From NCBI GenBank assembly GCA_002695005.1, contig NZNT01000025.1:229595-293594 (forward strand): a DNA stretch of 64,000 nucleotides, read 5' to 3'. Below the pieces are notes generated by a model. The model worked only from the letters and a program-made list of their open reading frames with translations, made no database searches and had not been told where the DNA came from. Positions 8,122 to 16,325 of the stretch are shown piece by piece. Origin of the DNA: Maritimibacter sp. Lineage in GTDB: Bacteria; Pseudomonadota; Alphaproteobacteria; Rhodobacterales; Rhodobacteraceae. Positions within the stretch are counted from its first letter, which is position 1; each line of letters starts with the position of its first letter. Position numbers and translations under genes: made by a program.

Positions 8122-8984
8122 GCACAGTCCTTGAGCGAGGCCTTGAGGTGCTTGGTCAGCGCCTGAACCTTGGCCGTGCGATGCAGGTCCACATGGGTGA
8201 CGAGCCAGAGGCGTGATGCCCATTCCTCACGCGAGGGCAGCACCTCGACGAGTCCCTCACCCGCCTCGCCCACCGGCGAAAAGCCCAGCCCGATCCCGGC
8301 CCGCAGCGCCGCGAAGTGGCTCAGATCCTCGTCCGCGCGGAACACCACCCGGTCACGCGGCACGTTGGCCGCGACCCAGCGCATCGCGGGCCCGCCGGAC
8401 TGTTCGTCGTCCGGGCCGATGAAATCATGCTCCAGCACGTTCGCCTCGGTCGGCATCCCCCGCCGTTCTATATACTCTGGCGCGGCGTATAGAGCGGTCT
8501 GGAGCGTGGCGAGCTCCTGCACCACGTTGTCGAGCTCCTTGGGCGGGTTGCCCGCCCGGATCGCCACATGCGCTTCGCCGTACTCCAGCCGGAAAATCCG
8601 CCGCCCCGTGCGATAGACGAGCCGCAGGTCGGGATAGCTGGACTGGAAATCTGCGAGTGCCGGCATCAGGCGACGGGTGAACGAAGCCAGCGTCGTGACC
8701 ACCAGCTCCCCCTGAACCGCGCTGCCCTGCCCGGACAGGCGCGAGGCGAGCTGGGCGAACTGGTCATCCGTCGCCTGCGCCACCCGCGCCAGATCCTCAC
8801 CCGCTTCGGTGGGCGTATAGCCGCGCGCGTGGCGCTGGAACAGCTTGACCCCAAGCCGCCCCTCCAGCGCGTCGACATGGCGGATCACGGTCGCATGATG
8901 CACCCCCAGCGCCTGCGCGGCCCCGGACACGGTGCCATGCCGCACGACTTCAAAGGCAGTGCGCAGCCCATCCCAATCCTGCAT
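8118..8984 (-). CDS. LysR-family transcriptional regulator
   Basis: A 288-residue regulator. The N-terminal winged helix-turn-helix (residues about 5-60) contains AFEVVRHGTVSGAAQALGV, and the remaining part is a periplasmic-binding-like effector domain. ATG is preceded by AGGAAAAGAG. It forms an ATGA-coupled pair with the EamA transporter, in the same orientation rather than the more usual divergent arrangement, which suggests joint expression and autoregulation. The effector is unknown. Confidence 0.92.
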   Translation of the reverse strand: MQDWDGLRTAFEVVRHGTVSGAAQALGVHHATVIRHVDALEGRLGVKLFQRHARGYTPTEAGEDLARVAQATDDQFAQLASRLSGQGSAVQGELVVTTLASFTRRLMPALADFQSSYPDLRLVYRTGRRIFRLEYGEAHVAIRAGNPPKELDNVVQELATLQTALYAAPEYIERRGMPTEANVLEHDFIGPDDEQSGGPAMRWVAANVPRDRVVFRADEDLSHFAALRAGIGLGFSPVGEAGEGLVEVLPSREEWASRLWLVTHVDLHRTAKVQALTKHLKASLKDCA

Positions 8985-9200
8985 CTCTTTTCCTGTGCAT
9001 TCGCGAACAATTTACGCCAAGACAACCACGCTCTGTGGAGGGCTGCAAGGGTGGGGAATCCCGGAATGATGCGAACCGCCAGGGCGGCGCAGTATAACAA
9101 TGCGGTTAATCGGGAGTTGAAGTCCCACAATATTCAAGGGGCCGCCATCGAACTTCCCACGAATAAACTGCGCGGGTAACATGACCGAAACGGAGGGCCC

Positions 9201-9698
9201 ATGAAAATCACCGCCAATACGCCCGACCTGCTCGTGGTCGAGGATCGCCCCGTCCTCCTCGCGATCCTGCTGACCGTCTTTACGCTGGTGTTCGTCGGCG
9301 TGGGCATCGGCCTCCTGATGGCGGGCGAGCTCTGGGGGCTGATGTTCGCGGGGCTGGGCGGCGGAATCGGGACGTTGTTCCTGTTCATCTTCGTGCGCCG
9401 GGTGCAGGTCGTGTTCCACAGGCCCGAGCGCTACGTCGAAATCCGGCGCAAGAACATGTTCCGGTCGCGCGTGGTGCGTCACCGGCTGGACGAGGTGACG
9501 CGGGCGGTGCTGGAATCCAGCCGTTCCTCCGAAGGCACCACGACCTACCGGGTCACCCTCGTCATCGAGGAAGGCCAAAGCGCCGGGATGCACCCGATCA
9601 CCTTCTCCTATTCCAACTTCGGCGGGCACCGCCGCTGCGCGGGCGAGATCAACGACTGGCTCGACTCGGTGCGCGGCGTCTCCGCGGCGGCCTCATAG
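9201..9698 (+). CDS. Small membrane protein, paralogue 1 of 3
   Basis: A 165-residue protein with two adjacent transmembrane helices (about 18-40 and 45-66) followed by a cytoplasmic domain beginning FVRRVQVVFHRPERYVEIRR. The layout of a beta-strand start, two helices and a basic soluble domain recalls bacterial PH-like (YcxB/DUF304-type) proteins, but I cannot assign the family with confidence. It shares MK-TPDLLVVE-RPV, FVRRxQxVFHRPE and HPIT motifs with the gene at 10282. GGAGG lies upstream of the ATG. Confidence 0.8.
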   Translation: MKITANTPDLLVVEDRPVLLAILLTVFTLVFVGVGIGLLMAGELWGLMFAGLGGGIGTLFLFIFVRRVQVVFHRPERYVEIRRKNMFRSRVVRHRLDEVTRAVLESSRSSEGTTTYRVTLVIEEGQSAGMHPITFSYSNFGGHRRCAGEINDWLDSVRGVSAAAS

Positions 9699-9826
9699 CA
9701 CCGCCCCCTTCCGACCGCGCGGGTGCGGTGCTATCCGTGCCCGGGCCGAACCTTGATGCAGGACGCCGATTTGACACTTTGCCTGACACTTGGGGGATTG
9801 CCCCGCACCGCCCACGGCGTGACCGC

Positions 9827-10285
9827 ATGAAGGTCAGCCGCTCCACGCCCGACCGCCTCGTCCTCGAACACCGGCCCCGCACCCGGATGCTGCTGCTCGC
9901 GGTCGCCGGGATCGCCGCGCTCACGGTCGGCGCGGTGCTCGCGATCGTCGGCAGCTGGCTCGCCGTCCTGCCGCTCGCCGCCGGCATCGTGCTCGCCGCG
10001 CTGGTCCACTTCGACTTCCCGGCCCATGCCAGCGTCACGCTGGACCGGCGCACCGGACAGGCAGAGGTCATCTGGCTCGACGGCGCCGGGATCACGCGGC
10101 AGGGCGCGCCGCTGGGCGACATCGCAGGGGCCGAGGTCGAGACGATCCGCTCCCACGAAGGCCCCGCGATGGACCGGGCCGTGCTGATCACGCCCGCCGC
10201 CCGCATCCGCCTCACCCGCGATTTTCACGAAGGCCCCGCCCCCGCCACGGCCGTCGCCGCGATCAACGCCTGGCTGGGCCGATGA
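9827..10285 (+). CDS. Small membrane protein, paralogue 2 of 3 (divergent)
   Basis: A 152-residue protein with the same plan: N-terminal MKVSRSTPDRLVLEHRP, two transmembrane segments (about 21-60) and a soluble tail ending in AINAWLGR, like the INDWL endings of its neighbours. The middle is diverged: VTLDRRTGQAEVIW replaces the HRPE segment. The start at 9827 aligns with the paralogues; an in-frame ATG-like start 99 nt upstream gives an unconserved extension. It overlaps the third gene by ATGA. Confidence 0.72.
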   Translation: MKVSRSTPDRLVLEHRPRTRMLLLAVAGIAALTVGAVLAIVGSWLAVLPLAAGIVLAALVHFDFPAHASVTLDRRTGQAEVIWLDGAGITRQGAPLGDIAGAEVETIRSHEGPAMDRAVLITPAARIRLTRDFHEGPAPATAVAAINAWLGR

Positions 10286-10749
10286 AGGTCCGCGAGAGCA
10301 CCCCGGACCTGCTCGTCGTCGAGTATCGTCCGGTCTGGATGGGCCTCGGCCTCATCGCCTTCATCCTCGGGTTCGTGGTGTTCGGCATCGCGATCCTGTC
10401 GGACGGCGACACGCTCAGGGGTGTCACGGTCCTCCTGCTCGGCCTCGTCTGCGGCGGCATCGGTTTCGGCGCCTTCGTGCGCCGGGCGCAGGCGGTGTTC
10501 CATCGCCCCGAAGGCTGGGTCGAGATCCGACGGCGCAGCGTGTTCGGCACCCGGAAGGTGCGTCACGACCTCAGCGAAATCTCCCGCGCCGTGGTGGAAT
10601 CGCTCTCCGACTCCGCCCGCGTCTCGCTCGTGATAGATGCGGGCGAAAGCGCCGGCACCCATCCGATCACAACGATCTATTCCTCGGGCGACAAGCAACC
10701 CGTCGCCGACGCGATCAACGACTGGCTCACCCGGGCCCGCGCCCCCTGA
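10282..10749 (+). CDS. Small membrane protein, paralogue 3 of 3
   Basis: A 155-residue protein closely similar to the gene at 9201: MKVRESTPDLLVVEYRP, two transmembrane helices (about 20-66), FVRRAQAVFHRPEGWVEIRR, and the closing INDWLTRA. The ATGA overlap with the preceding gene indicates coupled translation, so the last two are made together. No catalytic motif is apparent. Function unknown. Confidence 0.8.
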   Translation: MKVRESTPDLLVVEYRPVWMGLGLIAFILGFVVFGIAILSDGDTLRGVTVLLLGLVCGGIGFGAFVRRAQAVFHRPEGWVEIRRRSVFGTRKVRHDLSEISRAVVESLSDSARVSLVIDAGESAGTHPITTIYSSGDKQPVADAINDWLTRARAP

Positions 10750-10756
10750 GCCGCGC

Positions 10757-11530
10757 TCACCCGCCGTCCCTGGGATCGAAACGCGCCACGGGATGATCGT
10801 CACGCCCGCCCGCCGCGTCCCACTCCGCCTCCAGCGCCGCCCGTTCCGCATCCATGAGCGCGACCACATCCGTAATCCGCTCCCCGCCCGCGCGCATGTG
10901 GTCCATCAGCCGGTGGGAATGAAGGATCGTTGGCCGCGCGTCCTCCGGCTCCCAGGCATCCAGCAGGGTCACCCGCCGCAGGTTGAACTCCGGCGGCAGG
11001 ACGTAAAAGCGCAGGTCGCTCTCCCACAACAGATCCTTGAGCACCGGCTGATCCCGGTACAGCCCCGCCGCCACATAGCGGCGCACCCAATCGGCAAGGA
11101 AGGCGTCCATCGCGGGCGACCGACGGTAGAGCATCACGCCCGAGTTGAACTGCGGAAAGGCATAGGGCGTCGTCACGGAAACCCCTGCCCGGATCAGGTC
11201 CGAGGCCCGGCGCACGTCATGGGCCAGCGCGAGGTCGAACCGGTCGAGCAGGTCCCACAGATCGCCCAACGGGCGCACCACCAGCGTATCGCAATCCAGA
11301 AACAGCGTCCGCGCGAACCGGGTCAGCGACAGGCAGTCGAGTTTGGAGCGGTCGTGCGGATTGGCGATGAGATGCACGGCATCGAAGAGCCCCGCCGCCA
11401 CCGCTTCGGGCGCATCGGTGAACAGATCCACCGGCAGATCCGGCTCCACCGCCTTCAGCGACCGCGCGGAGGCCGTCGCAAGATCGCGGTAATCCGCCCC
11501 CGTGGCCACATAGATGACGCCCCTGTCCAT
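10757..11530 (-). CDS. Glycosyltransferase-like protein (nucleotide-diphospho-sugar fold)
   Basis: A 257-residue protein with the GT-A-type core of glycogenin/family-8-like enzymes: N-terminal VIYVATGADY, the metal-binding DxD motif in LFLDCDTLV, FNSGVMLYRR and late HSHRLMDH. It probably transfers a sugar to a surface glycan; donor and acceptor are not predictable. The start MDRGVIYV lies at the beginning of the fold; the in-frame upstream extension runs through a dispersed repeat and is not real. It is convergent with the three membrane-protein genes. Confidence 0.75.
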   Translation of the reverse strand: MDRGVIYVATGADYRDLATASARSLKAVEPDLPVDLFTDAPEAVAAGLFDAVHLIANPHDRSKLDCLSLTRFARTLFLDCDTLVVRPLGDLWDLLDRFDLALAHDVRRASDLIRAGVSVTTPYAFPQFNSGVMLYRRSPAMDAFLADWVRRYVAAGLYRDQPVLKDLLWESDLRFYVLPPEFNLRRVTLLDAWEPEDARPTILHSHRLMDHMRAGGERITDVVALMDAERAALEAEWDAAGGRDDHPVARFDPRDGG

Positions 11531-11891
11531 GGGCGGATCAGGACATGATGCGCGGGCGCGTGCAAGGCCGAAGGCATCTTCGTTTTCGCCCCGGGCTTGC
11601 GCCCGGCGCGACCCGCTGGAGGGGCGCTGCCCCTCCAGACCTCCCCGAAGTATTTTCGGAACGAAGAAGAAAGGCGTGGGCGAGCGTCGCCTCGGGCGCT
11701 TGACTCGCCGGTCTTGCCCCCTTAATGCCTGCCACAACTCCGGAAGTCGCAAGCTTCCGGTCCCATGGCTTATGCCGGGATCGCCCTCCGTCAGCGCGTT
11801 GCGCCCACGGGGGCGCTACTGGTTTGACCTTGGTGACGCGCGCACCCGCCCCTATCTGGGGAGCAAACGATGAACGGCGAAAGGAGCCGCA
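11531..11891. other. Divergent intergenic region upstream of ffh, with repeat copy A
   Basis: This 361-nt region separates the glycosyltransferase from ffh. It holds dispersed repeat copy A (11585-11670) and a 7-bp hairpin CCGGAAG/CTTCCGG at 11740-11760. I looked for the 4.5S RNA signature near ffh and did not see it. Confidence 0.6.
11585..11670 (-). repeat. Dispersed intergenic repeat, copy A
   Basis: On the reverse strand this reads CTTCTTCGTTCCGAAAATAC, then TTCGGGGAGG, then a 9-bp hairpin CTGGAGGGG/CCCCTCCAG (11616-11638) and another CCGGGC/GCCCGG (11591-11606). The opening matches copy D at 63949 over about 25 bases and, with more changes, copies B and C. Confidence 0.75.
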
Positions 11892-13391
11892 ATGTTTGAG
11901 AGCCTTTCAGATCGCCTGTCCGGTGTCTTCGACCGGCTGACGAAGCAGGGTGCGCTGTCGGAAGATGACGTCAAGACCGCGCTGCGCGAGGTGCGGGTGG
12001 CACTGCTGGAAGCCGACGTTTCGCTCCCCGTGGCGCGCGATTTCGTCGGACGGGTGCAGGAAAAGGCGACCGGGCAGGCCGTCACCAAATCCGTCACCCC
12101 CGGCCAACAGGTCGTGAAGATCGTGCATGACGAACTCGTCGCCACGCTCACCGGCGACGAGGACCCCGGCAAGCTCAAGATCGACAACGCCCCCGCGCCG
12201 ATCCTCATGGTCGGCCTTCAGGGCGGCGGCAAGACGACCACCACCGGCAAGCTCGCCAAGCGGCTCAAGGAACGCGAGAACAAGCGCGTCCTCATGGCCT
12301 CGCTCGACGTTTACCGCCCGGCGGCCATGCACCAGCTTGCCGTGCTGGGCGAGCAGATCGGGGTCGACACCCTCCCCATCGTCGAGGGGCAGAAGCCCGT
12401 CGACATCGCCAAGCGCGCCAAGCAGCAGGCGACGATGGGCGGCTATGACGTCTACCTGCTCGACACCGCCGGTCGCCTTCAGATCGACGAAGTGCTGATG
12501 CAGGAAGTCGAGGACGTGTCCAAGGCGGTCAATCCGCGCGAGACGCTCCTCGTGGTCGACGGCCTCACCGGCCAGGTCGCCGTGGAAGTGGCCGAAGAGT
12601 TCGACGCCAAGGTCGGCATCTCCGGCGTGGTCCTGACCCGGATGGACGGCGACGGGCGCGGCGGTGCGGCGCTGTCCATGCGCGCCGTGACCGGCAAGCC
12701 GATCCGTTTCGTCGGCGTCGGCGAAAAGCTCGACGCGCTCGAAACCTTCGAGCCGGACCGCATCGCGGGCCGCATCCTCGGCATGGGCGACATCGTGGCC
12801 CTTGTGGAAAAGGCGCAGGAAACCATCGAGGCCGAGCAGGCCGAGAAGATGATGCGCCGGTTCCAGAAGGGTCAGTTCACGATGAACGACCTCAAGACCC
12901 AGTTCGAGCAGATGATCAAGATGGGCGGCATGGAGAACGTGATGGGGATGCTCCCCGGCATGGGCAAGGCCGCCAAGGGGCTTAGCAATGCCGGGCTCGA
13001 CGACAAGATGCTCAAGCGCCACATCGCGCTCATCAACTCCATGACCAAGCACGAGCGGCGCAATCCGCAGATCCTGCAAGCCAGCCGGAAAAAGCGGATC
13101 GCGGCGGGCGCGGGGATGGAGGTCGCGGACCTCAACAAGCTCATCAAGATGCACCGCCAAATGGCCGACATGATGAAGAAGCTCGGCAAGATGGGCAAAG
13201 GCGGGATGCTCAAGAACGCCATGAAGGGCATGTTCGGCAAGGACGTCTCGGTCAAGGATCTGCAAGACCCCGCGAAGATGGAACAGGCCGCCAAGCTGCT
13301 TGGCGAACAGGGCGGGATGCCCGGCATGGGCGGCATGGGCGGCGGATCGCAGCTTCCGTCGGACCTTTCGGGCTTCGGCAAGAAGAAGTGA
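11892..13391 (+). CDS. ffh: Signal recognition particle protein Ffh (SRP54)
   Basis: A 499-residue GTPase that, with 4.5S RNA, delivers nascent inner-membrane proteins to FtsY. An N-terminal helical bundle is followed by the G domain with P-loop GLQGGGKTTTTGKLAKRL (about 108-125) and DTAGRL, then the Met-rich M domain (from about 295: GGMENVMGMLPGMGK and many MM/GM pairs), which binds signal peptides and RNA. Its stop overlaps the next gene's ATG (TGATG), making it the first gene of a translation-linked operon. Confidence 0.97.
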   Translation: MFESLSDRLSGVFDRLTKQGALSEDDVKTALREVRVALLEADVSLPVARDFVGRVQEKATGQAVTKSVTPGQQVVKIVHDELVATLTGDEDPGKLKIDNAPAPILMVGLQGGGKTTTTGKLAKRLKERENKRVLMASLDVYRPAAMHQLAVLGEQIGVDTLPIVEGQKPVDIAKRAKQQATMGGYDVYLLDTAGRLQIDEVLMQEVEDVSKAVNPRETLLVVDGLTGQVAVEVAEEFDAKVGISGVVLTRMDGDGRGGAALSMRAVTGKPIRFVGVGEKLDALETFEPDRIAGRILGMGDIVALVEKAQETIEAEQAEKMMRRFQKGQFTMNDLKTQFEQMIKMGGMENVMGMLPGMGKAAKGLSNAGLDDKMLKRHIALINSMTKHERRNPQILQASRKKRIAAGAGMEVADLNKLIKMHRQMADMMKKLGKMGKGGMLKNAMKGMFGKDVSVKDLQDPAKMEQAAKLLGEQGGMPGMGGMGGGSQLPSDLSGFGKKK

Positions 13392-13996
13392 TGACTGCGC
13401 CCACATATCCCTGGGAAACCGCAACGCGCGGTCCCGCGGCCGATTTCGCGGCCCGCCTGCGTGACATGCTCCCGCAGATCGACACCGCGCGGCTCACCCT
13501 GCGCGCCCCCGAACTGGGCGACTTCGCGACCTATGCCGAGATCATGTGCAGCCCCCGCGCCGAGCATATGGACGGCCCGATGAGCCGCGAGGATGCCTAC
13601 CTCGATTTCACCTGCACCGTGGCGGGCTGGCTTCTGCGCGGGCACGGCCTCTGGACCATCACGGCACGGCAGGGCGGCGATGTGCTGGGCTTCGTTCTGG
13701 TGAACATGGAGCCGGGCGATCAGGAGCCGGAGCTGGGCTTCTTCCTCACCGAGGCCACCGAGGGTCAGGGCATTGCGGCCGAGGCCGCGACGGCGGCGCG
13801 TGACCATGCATTGGGCGCGCTCGACCTGCCCCGCCTCGTCTCCTACGTCGCCCATGACAACGCCCGCTCCGCGCGACTTCTCGACCGTCTCGGCGCTTTC
13901 CGCGATGCGGTGGCGGAAGAGGCCGTCTCGCACGACTGCCGCGTCTATCGCCATGCCCCCGCGGGCGGCGATGGCGGGATGGAGGCCTACGCATGA
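13391..13996 (+). CDS. GNAT-family N-acetyltransferase (RimJ/RimL-like)
   Basis: A 201-residue acetyltransferase with the RimJ-type opening TARLTLRAPELGDF (about 32-45), PELGFFLTEATEGQGIAAEA in the acetyl-CoA-binding region, and NARSARLLDRLGAF near the end. Acceptor unknown. The ATG overlaps the ffh stop, so it is coupled to ffh; a GTG three bases earlier is also in frame. Position within the ffh-rpsP cluster hints at a ribosome- or translation-related acceptor, which is only inference. Confidence 0.85.
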   Translation: MTAPTYPWETATRGPAADFAARLRDMLPQIDTARLTLRAPELGDFATYAEIMCSPRAEHMDGPMSREDAYLDFTCTVAGWLLRGHGLWTITARQGGDVLGFVLVNMEPGDQEPELGFFLTEATEGQGIAAEAATAARDHALGALDLPRLVSYVAHDNARSARLLDRLGAFRDAVAEEAVSHDCRVYRHAPAGGDGGMEAYA

Positions 13997-14099
13997 ACGC
14001 ACGCACCCTCACCCCCGGTATGCACGATCGTATGTACAATTGTCATACGCGCTATGCACGCGCTGTGCCCCCTGTTTCTCTGGCCGAAGGAGCGCCCGA

Positions 14100-14408
14100 A
14101 TGACCACCGATGTCACCGCGCGCGCGGCCGAGATCCTCAAGGACCACCGCGCCTCCATCGACCGGCTCGACGCGATCCTCGTCTACACGCTGGGCGAGCG
14201 GTTCAAGCACACGCAGGCCGTGGGCAAGCTCAAGGCCGAACACGACCTCCCGCCCTCCGATCCGTCGCGCGAAGCGGCCCAGATCGCGCGGCTGGAGGAC
14301 CTTGCACGCCGGGCCGACCTCGACCCGGAATTCGCCAAATCCTTCCTGAACTTCATCATTCAGGAAGTGATCCATCATCACGAGAAACACCAGGATTCAG
14401 GGGCCTGA
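14100..14408 (+). CDS. Chorismate mutase (AroQ class)
   Basis: A 102-residue all-helical protein converting chorismate to prephenate for Phe/Tyr synthesis. It shows the family plan: Arg/Asp-rich first helix (HRASIDRLDAILVYTLGERF), a KLKAEHDLPPSDPSREAAQI segment holding conserved Lys and Arg, and a final FLNFIIQEVIHHHEKHQ helix. The length equals that of stand-alone AroQ mutases. GAAGGAGC precedes the ATG. It lies between ffh and rpsP in the same direction. Confidence 0.88.
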   Translation: MTTDVTARAAEILKDHRASIDRLDAILVYTLGERFKHTQAVGKLKAEHDLPPSDPSREAAQIARLEDLARRADLDPEFAKSFLNFIIQEVIHHHEKHQDSGA

Positions 14409-14443
14409 GCCCCGTCCATAGCTAGCATCAGGAGACTTCAACA

Positions 14444-14842
14444 ATGGCTATGAAAATTCGCCTCGCCCGTGGCGGCACCAAGAAACGCCCCTTCTACCGC
14501 ATCGTCGCGGCGGACTCGCGCATGGCGCGCGATGGCCGCTTCATCGAGAAGCTGGGCACCTACAACCCGCTTCTCCCGAAGGATTCGGAAGACCGGGTGA
14601 AAATGGACATCGACCGCGTGAAGGCCTGGCTCGCCGAAGGCGCCCAGCCCACCGACCGCGTGTCGCGGATGCTCGAAGCCGCCGGCGTGCTCGAGAAGAA
14701 AGAGCGCAACAACCCGAACAAAGCGAAGCCGGGCAAGAAAGCCACCGAGCGGGCCGAGGAAAAGGCTGAAAAGGCCGCCGCCGCTGCCGAAGCCGCCAAT
14801 GCGCCGGCCGAAGAGGCCCCCGCCGAGGAAACCGCGGAGTAA
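14444..14842 (+). CDS. rpsP: 30S ribosomal protein S16 with an Ala/Glu-rich tail
   Basis: A 132-residue protein. The first 80 or so residues are canonical S16 ([17 protein letters not shown], then [12 protein letters not shown]). The rest is a lineage-type extension, first basic ([11 protein letters not shown]), then Ala/Glu-rich ([18 protein letters not shown]), probably disordered. GGAG precedes the ATG. A strong hairpin follows it, before rimM. Confidence 0.96.
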   Translation: MAMKIRLARGGTKKRPFYRIVAADSRMARDGRFIEKLGTYNPLLPKDSEDRVKMDIDRVKAWLAEGAQPTDRVSRMLEAAGVLEKKERNNPNKAKPGKKATERAEEKAEKAAAAAEAANAPAEEAPAEETAE

Positions 14843-14870
14843 GCTCCGGGTTTGGCTTGGAAATACCATC

Positions 14871-14902
14871 GGCGCGGGGTTACATGGCCCCGCGCCGTTT
14901 TC
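14871..14902 (+). terminator. Terminator or attenuator between rpsP and rimM
   Basis: A perfect 9-bp stem GGCGCGGGG/CCCCGCGCC with an 8-nt loop is followed by GTTTTCGTT. It lies between S16 and RimM in the same operon, so it may lower rimM expression relative to rpsP. Confidence 0.75.
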
Positions 14903-14919
14903 GTTGAGGGGAGAGCGAC

Positions 14920-15432
14920 TTGAGTGACGCACGCATCTGCGTCGGGGCCTTCGCCGGGGCCTTCGGGGTCCACGGCGACGTGCGACTGAAAAGCTTCTGC
15001 GCCGAGCCCGAGGACATCGCCACCTACGGCCCGCTGTGGACCGAGGACGGCGCGCGCAGCTTCACGCTCTCCATCGACCGGGCGGTCAAGAACGGCTTTG
15101 CGGTGCAGGTCGACGGCATCCGGACAAAGGAAGACGCCGACGCGCTCAAGGGCCTGCGCCTTTACGCGGACCGGGAGGCCCTGCCCTCGCTCCCCGATGA
15201 CGAGTTCTACCATGCCGACTTGATCGGCCTGTCGGTGATGGACACCGGCGGGGCCGAGCGCGGCAAGGTGAGCGCGGTTCACAATCATGGCGCGGGCGAC
15301 CTGCTCGAAGTGTCGGGGCCGGGGCTCAAGACCCCGGCGCTCATCCCCTTCACGCTGGCGAACGTGCCGACCGTGGATCTTGCTTCGGGCCGGATCGTCA
15401 TCGACCCGCCTGAGGGGGCATTGCCGGAATGA
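14920..15432 (+). CDS. rimM: 16S rRNA processing protein RimM
   Basis: A 170-residue 30S-assembly factor that binds S19 and helps mature the 16S 3' domain. It shows the N-terminal [19 protein letters not shown] and the C-terminal PRC-barrel part with [12 protein letters not shown] and [14 protein letters not shown]. The start is a TTG at 14920 preceded by GAGGGGAGAG; no ATG or GTG fits in frame. The rare start plus the upstream hairpin fits the low expression normal for RimM. Its stop overlaps the next ATG (ATGA). Confidence 0.93.
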   Translation: MSDARICVGAFAGAFGVHGDVRLKSFCAEPEDIATYGPLWTEDGARSFTLSIDRAVKNGFAVQVDGIRTKEDADALKGLRLYADREALPSLPDDEFYHADLIGLSVMDTGGAERGKVSAVHNHGAGDLLEVSGPGLKTPALIPFTLANVPTVDLASGRIVIDPPEGALPE

Positions 15433-16241
15433 CGCTGGTGATCGTCCACGCGGGCTATCACAAGACGGGGACGACGAGCCTTCAGGACTTCATGTCCGCG
15501 AACCGCGACGCACTCGCGCCCTGGGTCGCCTATTTTGGAAAACAGGACTTCTTCGGCGCCGGGGCCGATGCCCGCATCTATGCCCAGCGCCCCTTTCCGT
15601 GGCGGCTCGCCCGGTTCCGGCGCAGCTTGCGCAGGTTCCTGCGGGACCTCCCCGACCAGCCAGTGATCCTCCTGTCGCGTGAGACGTTCTCGGGCGGGAT
15701 GCCGGGCCATCACCGGGTGAACGGCGAGATGATGACCTCCTACTACGGCCCGTCTCTGCGCCTTGCCCGCACGATCATCAGTGAGCTGCGCCGCCGCTTC
15801 GGGCGCGACACCGAGATCGTGTTTTTCTACACGACCCGCGAGCGTGAGGCGTGGATACGCTCGGTCCACGGCCACCTTCTGCGCTCGATCCGGCTGACCG
15901 ACGACTTCGACACCTTCCGCAACCGTTTCCCCGCCCTCGCAGCACCCGCGGAGGAGGCGGAGCGGATGCGCGGCGCGCTGGCCCCGGTGCCTGTGGTGAC
16001 CGCTGCGCTCGAGGATTGGGGTGCCATGCGCGAGGGGCCGGCGGGTGCGGTCCTGAACATGCTGGGCGTGCCGGAGGACGTGCGCGCCACCCTCGCCCCG
16101 GTGTCGTGTGCGAATACCGGACAAAGCGCGGACCTGCGCGAGGCGTTCCTCGCGCTCAATCGCAGCGACCTGTCCAAGGCCGACCTGAAGGCCGCCAAGG
16201 CGCGGCTCATCGAGGACGGGCCGGTCTTAAGTCCAACTTAA
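15429..16241 (+). CDS. Sulfotransferase-like P-loop protein
   Basis: A 270-residue protein opening with [19 protein letters not shown] (residues 4-22), the 5'-phosphosulfate-binding loop seen in PAPS-dependent sulfotransferases of surface glycans. A second segment [18 protein letters not shown] (about 138-155) matches the expected 3'-phosphate-binding Arg/Ser region. The sulfated substrate is unknown. It overlaps rimM by ATGA, so translation is coupled to a ribosome-assembly gene, an unusual insertion into this operon. Confidence 0.7.
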   Translation: MTLVIVHAGYHKTGTTSLQDFMSANRDALAPWVAYFGKQDFFGAGADARIYAQRPFPWRLARFRRSLRRFLRDLPDQPVILLSRETFSGGMPGHHRVNGEMMTSYYGPSLRLARTIISELRRRFGRDTEIVFFYTTREREAWIRSVHGHLLRSIRLTDDFDTFRNRFPALAAPAEEAERMRGALAPVPVVTAALEDWGAMREGPAGAVLNMLGVPEDVRATLAPVSCANTGQSADLREAFLALNRSDLSKADLKAAKARLIEDGPVLSPT

Positions 16242-16325
16242 AGTTATTGTCCTAAAACTTTCTCGCAACGCGTTGCCGACGTGGATTTCGAGTGTGAGGG
16301 TATGATGGAACGGGAGGAAACGAAG

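Noticed and set aside
7444..8223. Longer N-terminus for the EamA transporter starting at 8223
   Set aside because: The extension lies within the LysR coding region and is not hydrophobic; the ATGA start at 8121 is better.
8885..9130. Reverse-strand ORF in the gap upstream of the LysR gene
   Set aside because: It overlaps the LysR 5' end, has no ribosome binding site and has mixed Cys/Pro/Arg composition without a domain.
11531..11891. 4.5S RNA gene next to ffh
   Set aside because: The conserved GGAA/AGCA hairpin signature was not found.
11892..13424. Reverse-strand frame opposite ffh
   Set aside because: His/Leu-rich shadow; Ffh is unambiguous on the forward strand.
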